Shown here piece after piece: positions 33,862 through 42,140 of a stretch of 64,000 nt of DNA. A program made the position numbers and the translations under genes. The stretch covers positions 744,001 to 808,000 of the forward strand of contig JANATG010000013.1 of the NCBI GenBank assembly GCA_029449235.1. Reading direction: 5' to 3'. How positions within the stretch are numbered: position 1 is the stretch's first letter; each line of letters starts with the position of its first letter. Under the pieces are notes generated by a model that was given only the letters and a program-made list of their open reading frames with translations, ran no database searches and was not told the origin of the DNA. Source of the DNA: Linnemannia schmuckeri (Eukaryota; Mortierellomycota; Mortierellomycetes; Mortierellales; Mortierellaceae).

Positions 33862-33885
33862 ATTACACTGTAATGAGATCACTCT
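33862..33885 (-). promoter_or_regulatory. Conserved upstream block of Hmp1-like copy 3
   Basis: Identical to 32630-32653, with the same spacing class from the gene start (about 145 bases). Part of a duplicated promoter. Confidence 0.45.
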
Positions 33886-34260
33886 CTTACTGTAGAGGAT
33901 GTAGCGCTCGTTGTCAAAGAAGTAGGCTCATCAAATGTTATCACGGTGACATAATTAAATGACAGGGACCATCCAGGGGCTCACCTTCTCTCACTGTAAC
34001 TTCGCCCTCTTTCTACGTACGCATATAAGTGTACATAGGGAGAGACGAAAGCGCTATTCGGTCATCGCACTCAAGAATCGTCACTTAGGAAAATTTAGTT
34101 GACGACGCAGGGCTTACGCCCGATCGATTCGACTCTTGAATGACTATCATGGACACACCTGATAGTGATGGCCTTGGTTGCTCTCACATGCATTCCGCCC
34201 TCAAATCATAAACTAAGCACCTTTTGGTTTAGGTTGCAAAAAAATAAATTAAGGCTTGTG

Positions 34261-34326
34261 CGGCTTGTAGCAGCTAGCGTTCATAGCTATGTTGCTCTTT
34301 GATCCTTCGATGTCGGCTCTATCTCT
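34261..34326 (+). repeat. Dispersed repeat, copy 1
   Basis: CGGCTTGTAGCAGCTAGCGT, followed by TCATAGC, CCTTCGATGTCGG and CTCTCC. Related copies lie at 35941-36012 and 36825-36875. No open frame or terminal repeats were found, so its class is unknown. Confidence 0.55.
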
Positions 34327-34996
34327 CCTCCATTATTATTCGAGGGCGCGTCGTTGATGCTCTGTTCACAACTACTACTCGTTGCTACAAAATCCATACC
34401 CCTTTCGCCCCACCCTACCTCACCATATTTATACTCAATGTAAATACTGTATAGGTACAAAAGGGAAGCACAGTAACTCTTCTGTTCTTTGCCCTTTTCA
34501 GAGACACATTTACCAACGTTAGCTAACTTTTATTTTCAGAGTATGCGCGTCGAGCGAAACTAGTGTTTATTAAAGGAATAAGCAATCTATAATCCACATC
34601 AACTGAGAGCGCAACGACCGCTCTATCCTAGCGTTATTCGGACCTGCGATTCTGCAACATTGACTGGAATTTAATGTCGCCTTGTCGATGTTATTCACTT
34701 GTAAGGAATTTGTTTTCCTTAAGGTTATATAAACACGACACGCTGCGTATAACAGGGTAGGGTCAGATTTGAATCGAACTTCGTCTTTGTGATTTACTAT
34801 GGGAGCTGGTGGGTGACGGAAGTCGAAGGCACTCAATTCGGGGACTTTTTTTAACTTAGAACGTCTCAAGCACGAAGCTTGAAAGGATGTTTTATTTTCA
34901 AGAGAGATTTTGCTACTCGCTCATGAATGTGCGGCGTGTTGTGTGTCCTGAAGACTTGAGGCGAACTACTACGTCAGACCCCTATATAGCGTCGAT

Positions 34997-35365
34997 CTAT
35001 CCGCTGCATGAAAAATCACCGCCAAGGGTCGTGCAGTAGTCCTCAGCTGCCTTGCAGAATATATTGCCTCGGACGCACACGCCCGAGACGTGCGAGGCAT
35101 CGTACGTGCTGCACTTAGTCCACTCCTTGCGGCACCAAGCGAAGTCACCGGGAGTGGACGATTGGGACCAGTTATTTATCGGGACGTTCTTGCAAGTAGC
35201 AAACCTCGCACCGTCGAAGTTGACATCAAAAACAACGTCAATATACGAAGCGTAGCCACACGACGATCGTTTGACTAAAGCATCGTCACCAATGCTCGCA
35301 CAGCTTCCTGTGGAGGCAGTCATGGAGAAAAGTCCGATAATGGCGATGGCAAAAAACGAGCGCAT
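34997..35365 (-). CDS. Small cysteine-rich secreted protein (effector-like)
   Basis: A single exon of 122 residues. The ATG at 35365 begins MRSFFAIAIIGLFSMTASTG, a good signal peptide; a longer in-frame start would bury it. After the signal comes a short segment ending LVKR, a Kex2-type processing site, then a mature part with eight cysteines (SSC, ATC, AWC, TKC, GVC, IFC, DYC, FSC), enough for four disulfides. This fits the size and style of fungal secreted effectors or antimicrobial proteins, but I recognise no family and claim no activity. It sits alone between Hmp1-like copies 3 and 4, in repeat-bearing DNA. Confidence 0.7.
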   Translation of the reverse strand: MRSFFAIAIIGLFSMTASTGSCASIGDDALVKRSSCGYASYIDVVFDVNFDGARFATCKNVPINNWSQSSTPGDFAWCRKEWTKCSTYDASHVSGVCVRGNIFCKAAEDYCTTLGGDFSCSG

Positions 35366-35940
35366 GTTGGTGGTGTTGATGGTTTTGCGAGTACTTGGTC
35401 GGTCGATGTTATGAATGCTTAGAGCCAATGCGAGCACTTGGGGGTTACTCTTGTTGGATATTTCTAGTGAAGGACATATAGTGAAAGAATATCATTTATG
35501 AATAAGTCGTAATGTATAATGGCAAAAGTTCTGTCACGTAGCCTTACGAGAGTCTGGTCAAGAATGAGGAGGTGTTTGAGGCGATTTTTCAGGTCTTCTT
35601 ACGAGCGTTCAGATGATTGTTCTTGAGAGGGGTCTGTGGTGGCTCTTGCGACGGTGCTTGCGATAGTCTTACAGTGGTTGTTGCGAGTGTTGAGAGTGTT
35701 GTCGCGAGTGTAGGGTCTTGAAGTAGATTCCGGTGTGTGTCAGTGAAGGACCCTGGGTACGTGCGCCTGCTTTATATACTCACGAAGAATAAGGAACCAA
35801 AAATAGGGACACCCGAGGATTCAAAGGAAAAAGAAAGGACGGCTTGCAAAAAAGATCAGGCCAGACACAATAAGGGGGGGATCGCAAAAATAGATCAGAC
35901 CAGACAAAGGAGGGGCCCAAGTAAAGATCAGAGGTATATC

Positions 35941-36012
35941 GACTGGCTTGTGGCAGCCAATCGTCATAGCGGCTGCTTTTTGGTCCTTCGATGTCGGGTC
36001 TTTCTCTCCTTG
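35941..36012 (+). repeat. Dispersed repeat, copy 2
   Basis: GACTGGCTTGTGGCAGCCAA, then TCATAGC, GGTCCTTCGATGTCGGGTC and TTTCTCTCC. It matches copy 1 at 34261 along its length. Confidence 0.55.
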
Positions 36013-36350
36013 CAGAAGAATTCTAGCCTAAAGAAAGGTTTAAGAGGCATTTAGGGAGTAACGTTTATGCGAATAGACGAGGCATGAATCCAGGGAGAGC
36101 CTACATCAATGGTAAAGGGCAGAGAACGAAGGCATTTGAAGAGTAAGAGAGAATCAAGGGCTGAGAGAGAAAACAAAGGGCATAGCGAGAGAGTCGCAAA
36201 CAAAGAGAGGACCAAGGGGAGAAAGAAATGGCAGAGAATGATCTGCTGTTTTTTTCTCCAGATATGGTGTGTTTGTGATACCAGTTTTACGTCTGAGTGT
36301 GGTGCAACAGTTAAACGCGCCAACTATCCCTTTGTCTGTGCACCCTCTCT

Positions 36351-36376
36351 TGAAAAATTTCGACCAGAAATCCTGG
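36351..36376 (+). repeat. Short duplicated element, copy 1
   Basis: TGAAAAATTTCGACCAGAAA matches 36711-36740 (CTGAAAAATTTCGATCAGAA) closely. Probably part of the same decayed repeats. Confidence 0.5.
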
Positions 36377-36710
36377 TCCATTTTTTAAATTCAGTCGGTA
36401 TTCGAAAAATAACAGAAAGTACCAGTTTTTTTCAAGATAAAGATGGCCGATGACAGAAAGTATTAGGATGTTCATCATCTCATCCGCGTTCACTAGCAAC
36501 AACTCTGAATGAGGCACGTGAGAGAGTAGGGTTGCATGAATGAGGGCAATATGTTTCTGGTGTGAACTATAGTAAATGTTGACTTTTCAAAAAACTGAAA
36601 AGCTTGTTGGAGAGAGGAATAAGGTGTGTAATTTCAGCCTAAGAACATGGGCGTAGAGTCATAATAAAATATGATGCAAACCCCGTGCAAATAAAAAGGA
36701 CAGCCAAAAA

Positions 36711-36740
36711 CTGAAAAATTTCGATCAGAATTTCTAATCG
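36711..36740 (+). repeat. Short duplicated element, copy 2
   Basis: Partner of 36351-36376; it lies about 115 bases before dispersed repeat copy 3. Confidence 0.5.
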
Positions 36741-36824
36741 AAAACAAACAATGGGGTAGTCTAGAGATGGAGAATGATGATAGCGGTTAACCCAAATCCG
36801 CGAGTGCGCTATGTAAGAGGCACA

Positions 36825-36875
36825 TTGGCTGGCTTGTGGCAGCCAAGCGTTCATAGCAACTTTGCGTTTGCAGGA
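36825..36875 (+). repeat. Dispersed repeat, copy 3 (truncated)
   Basis: TGGCTTGTGGCAGCCAAGCG then TTCATAGC. The CCTTCGATGTCGG part seen in copies 1 and 2 is missing. Confidence 0.5.
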
Positions 36876-36979
36876 ATTTGGCTGAAGGACGCGAAAAGGC
36901 ATATCTGGCAGTATATACGGTGCAGCGCTAAAAGAAGGAATTGCAGGAAGAGCACGGGAAAGAGCGAGCAGAAACGACA

Positions 36980-37135
36980 GGGGGGAAGCATGAGGGGACA
37001 GTGTCAAGGGATAGTCCAGGGGCAACGTTAAGGAACAACAATTAGGGACAACATCAATGGACAGTATCAAGGCCTAAAAACAAGGGACAGCATTAGGGCA
37101 TAAAAATTTAGGGACAACGTCAGGGCATTGACAAA
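36980..37135 (+). repeat. Degenerate 13-base minisatellite
   Basis: About ten to eleven imperfect units resembling AGGGACAACATCA. Unit length varies between 11 and 15 bases. Confidence 0.65.
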
Positions 37136-37306
37136 AAATGCATCGAGGGATCACATTTAAGAGTTTAGTAACTTTACTTAGGGACTGAGTTTTCAACATT
37201 CAAACCAAACCATTTGGGATACAAAAGTAAGCTAGGAAATAGTAGTTTATTATGTACAAAAGAGGTGGTATCTTGAAGACCAGAGTTGTGCGCGTGCTGT
37301 TTAAGT

Positions 37307-37591
37307 TTAGACCTTGCGCTCGAGATCGCCACGGACCTCGTTAGCATGTCCACGAGCCTCCATGCTGGTGTTTCCGGTCAAGGATCCGACATTCTGCTGG
37401 ACCTCGCCCTGGACCTTGTGGCCAATACCCTCAGCGTGGGTCTTGGCATCGACGGCCTTCTGGGCGGCATCGGCTTGGGACTTTTGGGCGGCTCCGGAGG
37501 CAGCGAGGTCGGGGTTGCCAATCGTCTCGCCGATGGTCTGCTTGGCGCCTCCAAGGTAGGAGTTGGCGGTGTTGGAGATTCTTTCGGTCAT
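37307..37591 (-). CDS. Hmp1/CsbD-like stress protein, array copy 4
   Basis: A single exon of 94 residues beginning MTERISNTANSYLGGAKQTI and ending GHANEVRGDLERKV. Same family and likely role as the other three copies. The 3' half is nearly identical in DNA to copy 3 (33420-33545), the 5' half is not. The upstream region holds TATAAAAGGGG (rc of about 37680-37690), joining a TATA box and an AGGGG stress-type pentamer. A TTCTAGAA heat-shock-element-like site lies at 37761-37768. Together these fit stress induction (inference). Confidence 0.85.
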   Translation of the reverse strand: MTERISNTANSYLGGAKQTIGETIGNPDLAASGAAQKSQADAAQKAVDAKTHAEGIGHKVQGEVQQNVGSLTGNTSMEARGHANEVRGDLERKV

Positions 37592-38001
37592 GGTTGCTTG
37601 GATAGTAGTGTGTGTTGGAGCTGAGGTGAGTTGGTTGTTGTTGTGTTTGTTGATGATGGAAAGAAAAGGAGCGGTGCCGCCCCTTTTATACGCCTTTCGC
37701 TGGTACCCGTCTCCAGGGAATCATTTCGTTAATTGATACGCATCAAAATGTCGTAATGAGTTCTAGAAAGGAATTAAGGTTCCAGCGTAATGTAACTTTA
37801 GTGATATGATGATGGGATTGCTCCCTTCTGGTTCAAAGGTGACATGAAGGACCTTTGTAAAATGATGTAACCGTAGAAGGCTGTAGAAAACATACCCTAC
37901 CAGATGCATATGAATTGCGACGAGACTTGAACTTAGGCATTATGTCACATAATTTTTTTTGGATATTATTTTTATTATGTGAAATACGCAGGCGCACCAA
38001 C
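37592..38001. promoter_or_regulatory. Promoter region of Hmp1-like copy 4
   Basis: Contains, on the minus strand, TATAAAAGGGG about 90 bases before the start and TTCTAGAA with nearby GAA/TTC pentamers about 170 bases before it. The rest is the 3' flank of RRP36. Confidence 0.45.
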
Positions 38002-39634
38002 TCAATCGAGCCGGCGACGCTTGGGACCGCCCAAGATCTTGGACTTCTCCTTTGCAGAGTTGCGTTTCCTCCTCTTCTCCATAGCACGAGCCAAAGCCTT
38101 GGGACTTTCGCTGAGGTGTTTGAACTTGTCGATCAGCTCGAGCTTCTTTTGGTCCGACTTCTTCAAGAAGAAGGGGTTCTTGCCCTTGAGGATCAGTTCC
38201 TTTTCCTTGCGCTTGTGGTCGCGTTTGATCTCTTGGCGACGCTTCTGGGCTGCCTCGGTGGCTTGACGGTCGATCATTCGGCTGAGTTGGTTCTGAAGCT
38301 TGTCCTTCATATCTTGATCACGCTCCTTCTTGATCAATTCCCTGAGTTTCTTCATTTCGTCTTGCTGATAGTCCTTAAGGAAAGAGTAAGACTTTTCGAA
38401 TAGGTCGTTGTCTAGTTTTCCACTTAAACTGTCGAAACGGGGATCACGGCGTTTCTACGAGTTGTATTATGACAATGGTACGTGAACGTTAAAAAGCAAT
38501 CCAGTTGTGTCCTGTATCTCAACTCTGTTGAACAAGGAATTCGACAAAGTAAAGTTTCTTACAGTGCTGGCGACCTCCACAACCTGACGGAATCGTCCAA
38601 CTGGCTTCTTTGAGCCAATCTCCATAGGCCTATATGATACATCGCAAATGGTACAAGAAATTAGATTCCACAATCCCTTCAATATTTACGTCTTCAATAA
38701 TGACCATCACAACAGAAGAAATTCCTGATGATCGTACCTGTTCTTATCAGCACGCTTCTCAATAACTTTCCGCTCCTTCTTCTCCTTGTTCATAGTATCC
38801 CTGAGCTTATCCATCTTGTTCTTGGGCCGCCTATCCTCCTCCTCACTGTCCCCTTCGCTGTCATCCTCCTCTGAATCATCATCATATCGATCCTGAGATG
38901 CTTTCCGTGCAAGTCCCTTGGTGGCGACCTTCTTCTTCTCTGTTCCACGCAGGGTCTGGTGGAAGACCTTCATGCCGACCTTTTGCTGGATCTCTGCCAA
39001 TTTGTCGAAGGGTATTTGTGCCAAGTCTAAATGGAAAAAATGGGGACGAAATTGTCGTCAGAAACCTATGCGGATTGTCGAGTCATAACATTCGGTTGTG
39101 TTTGGTCTTCCCCTTGAATGATCCGCCTTGATGCGGGGACTTACTCTTTTGAAGTTCCTTGAGCTTCTTATCATCGTCGTCCTCGTCAGAGTCATCAGAG
39201 TCGTCTGAATCGTCCGAATCCTCGTCACTGTCTTCCGAGTCGTCCGAGTCCTCTTCTTCTTCATCCTCCTCGTCGTCATCCTCGCTGTCCTCGTCAACTT
39301 CACTGTGCATTTTTAAATCATCCGAATCTTCCTCCTCGCTATCTTGTTCGCTATCCTGCTCCTCATCCTCAGAAACCTCCTGATCACTGCCGCCATTGTC
39401 GCTGTTATTCTGGTCGAGATCGCTATCGCTCTGATCGAATGTCTGCATACGCCTCTAAATGTGTTTAAGGAAAGTAACGGTTGATGAGATTAGTGGCGCG
39501 TCCTCTTTAGAAAGGCTGCTGGTGAGGCTTTTGTGTCAGATTGGGAACTGGAACTAATGATAGGTTGCGCATAAGTTTACCATAGCACGTGAAGCGGCGT
39601 CTTCCTGTTCCTGTTTCTTTCCCTTCAAGGCCAT
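38002..39634 (-). CDS. RRP36: RRP36, rRNA processing protein
   Basis: On the minus strand, exons 39634-39581, 39454-39145, 39026-38738, 38629-38563 and 38454-38002 give 390 residues. Rrp36 is a nucleolar SSU-processome factor needed for early cleavages of pre-rRNA. The N-terminus is Asp/Glu/Ser-rich (about 20-120), then EIQQKVGMKVFHQTLRGTEK. The family core is PMEIGSKKPVGRFRQVVEV (exon 4), RRDPRFDSLSGKLDNDLFEK and SYSFLKDYQQDEMKKLRE, followed by a Lys/Arg-rich coiled coil ending GGPKRRRLD, a nuclear or nucleolar signal. All four introns keep the frame. The yeast protein is about 300 residues; the extra length here is the acidic region. With UTP14 it is the second ribosome-biogenesis gene in the window, but they are not adjacent. 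Confidence 0.92.
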
Positions 39635-39909
39635 GGCGATGTAATGTGATGTATATGAGTGGCGTGAAATGAATGAACTTTGTTGTTGAGGTTCAAAAAT
39701 CCTTTGTGGAAGCCAAGCTCAAAAAAAAAAAAAAAAAAAGAAAAAAAGTAAAGAAAAAACCTAGCTAAGCCTCAAGGCGTGAAATAGCAGTCCCTCACAC
39801 TATGCTCTGCCTGTCGCACAGGCACGCATTCCCACCCAAAATTCACGCCTTTATTTTTTGAACTGCCCAACCCACACACACACATTGTCTTCAGGAGGAG
39901 ACGTACCGA

Positions 39910-41991
39910 ATGGCCGACTTTAGCGACGAGCTCGACGGCTACCTCAAGGCACGGACCGCAACACAGGACCAAGAGAACCGTGCAACTGCAGCCGCAAACG
40001 CCGCCGCCGACGCTCTCTTTGGTCACTCTTTCGCCCACCCTCACCCTGATGGCTTCCTACCGACCCAGGACGCACCTGCATTCGCTCAGCATCCAGTGAC
40101 GCACATGTGGCACGATGCCACCACGGGGACTTTTTCTTATTATGACGCTGGGTCGGAGACCTATATCCCTGTTGAAGGACCTGATTCACCACATCCTCAC
40201 CCACAGCATCAAGAACAACACCAACACCAACAACAGCAACAGTATCAGCAGCAACAGGAGTATCATGCCTACTCCGCCGTCGCCTCGTACGACTCTCCAG
40301 GAGGCTACCACATCGACCCCTACACCGGATACCCCGTCGAAGCAGAGCACTCCCAAGGACAGAACTATGAGGCCCCGCCAGAGAGCGACGCCACATTACG
40401 ACTCTGCGTTCTCTCTTCCAAAATCCTCAAGGTCGCCGGTGTGATTCTGCTGGACGCTTCAGGGATCTCGTTTGGCAGGGATCGGCCTTTGAGCGGACAA
40501 GGGAAACGAGTTCGGATGGTTGAGATGGAGATCAGCCGGTTCCATGGGAGCATCTATTTGGATCGGCAACTGGTTGTTCCGGAGGCTCAGGAGTCGGCAG
40601 CAACATACTCTCATTTTGACTCGACAGCAGCAGCAGCAGCAGCAGGAACGCCATCAGTCGAATCAGCGGCGGTAGAGGCAAGTTTGGACGAGAGCAGTCT
40701 GACGGCAGAGAAGTTAGTTAAGGACAAGGGCATGAAAACAGAGTCAGTAGAGACGGATATGGCGGAGGAAACTGTTGTACGGCAGGACGCAGAGAGCAGC
40801 ACGCGTGTCGAGAGTAAACCCAGCAGTAAAGCTGAGGACTCTTCATTACGGAATCAAGAAACATCACTATTTCCTACAACGTTACAAGGCGAACAGAATC
40901 AGGAAGCAGAAGACGGCGAGATTCCTGATTCTCCACCGGGCGCTGGCGCACGAGTGCTGAAGGATCGAGAACAAGGAGAGATGAGTGACGATAGTGAGAG
41001 CGACATCAATGGTGGCGGGAAGCAAGACGCTACAGAGGATCAAGAAGAAGAGCAACAGAGGCAGTACAGAGAGTATCAGCGGCAACTGGAAGAGTACCAA
41101 CAATACTACCAGAGCATGGTCCCACCCGTTTACGTCGAAACATTCCGGGTCATCGACTGTGGTTCCACTCATGGAACCTTCCTTAATGGACAACGACTCT
41201 CAGCCGCCAAGTCTGCCAGCAAACCCTTTCCGCTGAACCACCTCGATCAGCTGCAATTGGGATCGACTGTCTTTGAGATCCATGCGCACGAGGAAGGGAG
41301 GATCTGTGGCTCCTGCCAAGTGACGGATGATAATGAAATTGAGGTGCTTGACGACAAAAACCAAGAAACAGATGGAACCAAGGCACTCGGCGCAGACGCC
41401 GCCAACGGGGGTATCAACAGCAACAAAAACTCACCGAAGTTAGTGGGCGATATCAAGTTATCACGAGAGCAGGAGCGAATTGAGGAGATGAACCGGTTGC
41501 GAAAGAAATGGGCTGGCCCTGATCGAAAGGCTATTGGGAAGCGCTCAGGCGGCAATGGAGGATACCATGACGGTTCCGGATCATCAACCTCATCACCATC
41601 CTCAGATTATGGTGCATCTTCAGGATACGTCGACCGAGCCGCGAAACGGCGGCAGTTCAACCCAGACAACTCTCAACCCATCCGCTCTGGCATGCCCGAC
41701 TACTCTGCGACCCCTGAGGTGGTGTCAGGGTTCCATGTCCCCGTGGCCAAGACCAACAAGGGCCACGCGATGCTCAGCAAGATGGGCTGGAAGGCAGGCA
41801 CTGGTCTGGGTGCAGCGCGGCAGGGTGTTGTTGAGCCTGTGCAGTTACTGGTTGCGGACAAGAAGGCTGGCCTTGGCTCCAAAACTATACAATCTCAGGG
41901 CAATGCTGCTATCTCTGCATCCCGACAACCAGAAACGCAGGCTGAAATAGCGCGGCGCAAAGCACGCGAGAGATTTGCACAACTGAAATAA
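39910..41991 (+). CDS. AGGF1-like protein with FHA and G-patch domains
   Basis: A single exon of 693 residues. In order: an OCRE-like aromatic segment around 61-90 (MWHDATTGTFSYYDAGSETY); a Gln/His-rich stretch; a forkhead-associated domain beginning about residue 162 (LRLCVLSSKILKVAGVILLD, SFGRDRPLSG, EISRFHGSIYLD). The domain is interrupted by an acidic, Ala/Ser-rich insert (about 228-405) and resumes with YVETFRVIDCGSTHGTFLNG and LGSTVFEIHAHE. A G-patch follows near 620 (MLSKMGWKAGTGLGAARQGV). Combined FHA and G-patch is the architecture of animal AGGF1 and its plant and fungal relatives. G-patches activate DEAH helicases and FHA domains bind phosphothreonine, so a splicing or RNA-processing role is likely. 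Absence of introns is unusual here. Confidence 0.85.
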   Translation: MADFSDELDGYLKARTATQDQENRATAAANAAADALFGHSFAHPHPDGFLPTQDAPAFAQHPVTHMWHDATTGTFSYYDAGSETYIPVEGPDSPHPHPQHQEQHQHQQQQQYQQQQEYHAYSAVASYDSPGGYHIDPYTGYPVEAEHSQGQNYEAPPESDATLRLCVLSSKILKVAGVILLDASGISFGRDRPLSGQGKRVRMVEMEISRFHGSIYLDRQLVVPEAQESAATYSHFDSTAAAAAAGTPSVESAAVEASLDESSLTAEKLVKDKGMKTESVETDMAEETVVRQDAESSTRVESKPSSKAEDSSLRNQETSLFPTTLQGEQNQEAEDGEIPDSPPGAGARVLKDREQGEMSDDSESDINGGGKQDATEDQEEEQQRQYREYQRQLEEYQQYYQSMVPPVYVETFRVIDCGSTHGTFLNGQRLSAAKSASKPFPLNHLDQLQLGSTVFEIHAHEEGRICGSCQVTDDNEIEVLDDKNQETDGTKALGADAANGGINSNKNSPKLVGDIKLSREQERIEEMNRLRKKWAGPDRKAIGKRSGGNGGYHDGSGSSTSSPSSDYGASSGYVDRAAKRRQFNPDNSQPIRSGMPDYSATPEVVSGFHVPVAKTNKGHAMLSKMGWKAGTGLGAARQGVVEPVQLLVADKKAGLGSKTIQSQGNAAISASRQPETQAEIARRKARERFAQLK

Positions 41992-42140
41992 AACTGGGGA
42001 ACTAGTTTTTGTGTATTTTTTGTTATTGCTTCTAGATTGATATCGTGTAAAATGTCTAATGTTGGCTGAATCTTCCGATCTCTCTAGCCTCTTTTCTGAC
42101 GGCTACACTCGTCGTTGCATTCTATGGCCCCCCCTTTTTT

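Larger units (their letters stand above)
33720..34996. other. Spacer with decayed repeats
   Basis: Upstream region of Hmp1-like copy 3, including the conserved block 33862-33885, then AT-rich DNA with one copy of a dispersed repeat (34261-34326). A minus frame at 34570-34869 is open for 99 codons but has no recognisable family and is not called. Confidence 0.5.
35366..37306. other. Repeat-bearing spacer before Hmp1-like copy 4
   Basis: 1.9 kb without a convincing gene. It contains dispersed repeat copies 2 and 3, a duplicated GAAAAATTTCGA-CAGAA element (36351-36376 and 36711-36740), tandem GATCAGACCAGAC-like units (35850-35935) and a degenerate 13-base minisatellite (36980-37135). Confidence 0.55.

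Noticed and set aside
34760..34800. Possible tRNA (TTTGAATCGAACTTCG resembles a T-loop)
   Set aside because: The flanking bases do not form a T-stem and no acceptor or anticodon arms could be built on either strand.
34570..34869. 99-codon minus frame between Hmp1-like copies 3 and 4
   Set aside because: It shows no signal peptide, domain, or coding-like codon bias. It is of a length expected by chance in this amount of DNA.
35737..36054. 105-codon plus frame rich in Lys and Gln
   Set aside because: It overlaps tandem GATCAGACC-like units and the dispersed repeat, so the open frame follows from repeat composition.
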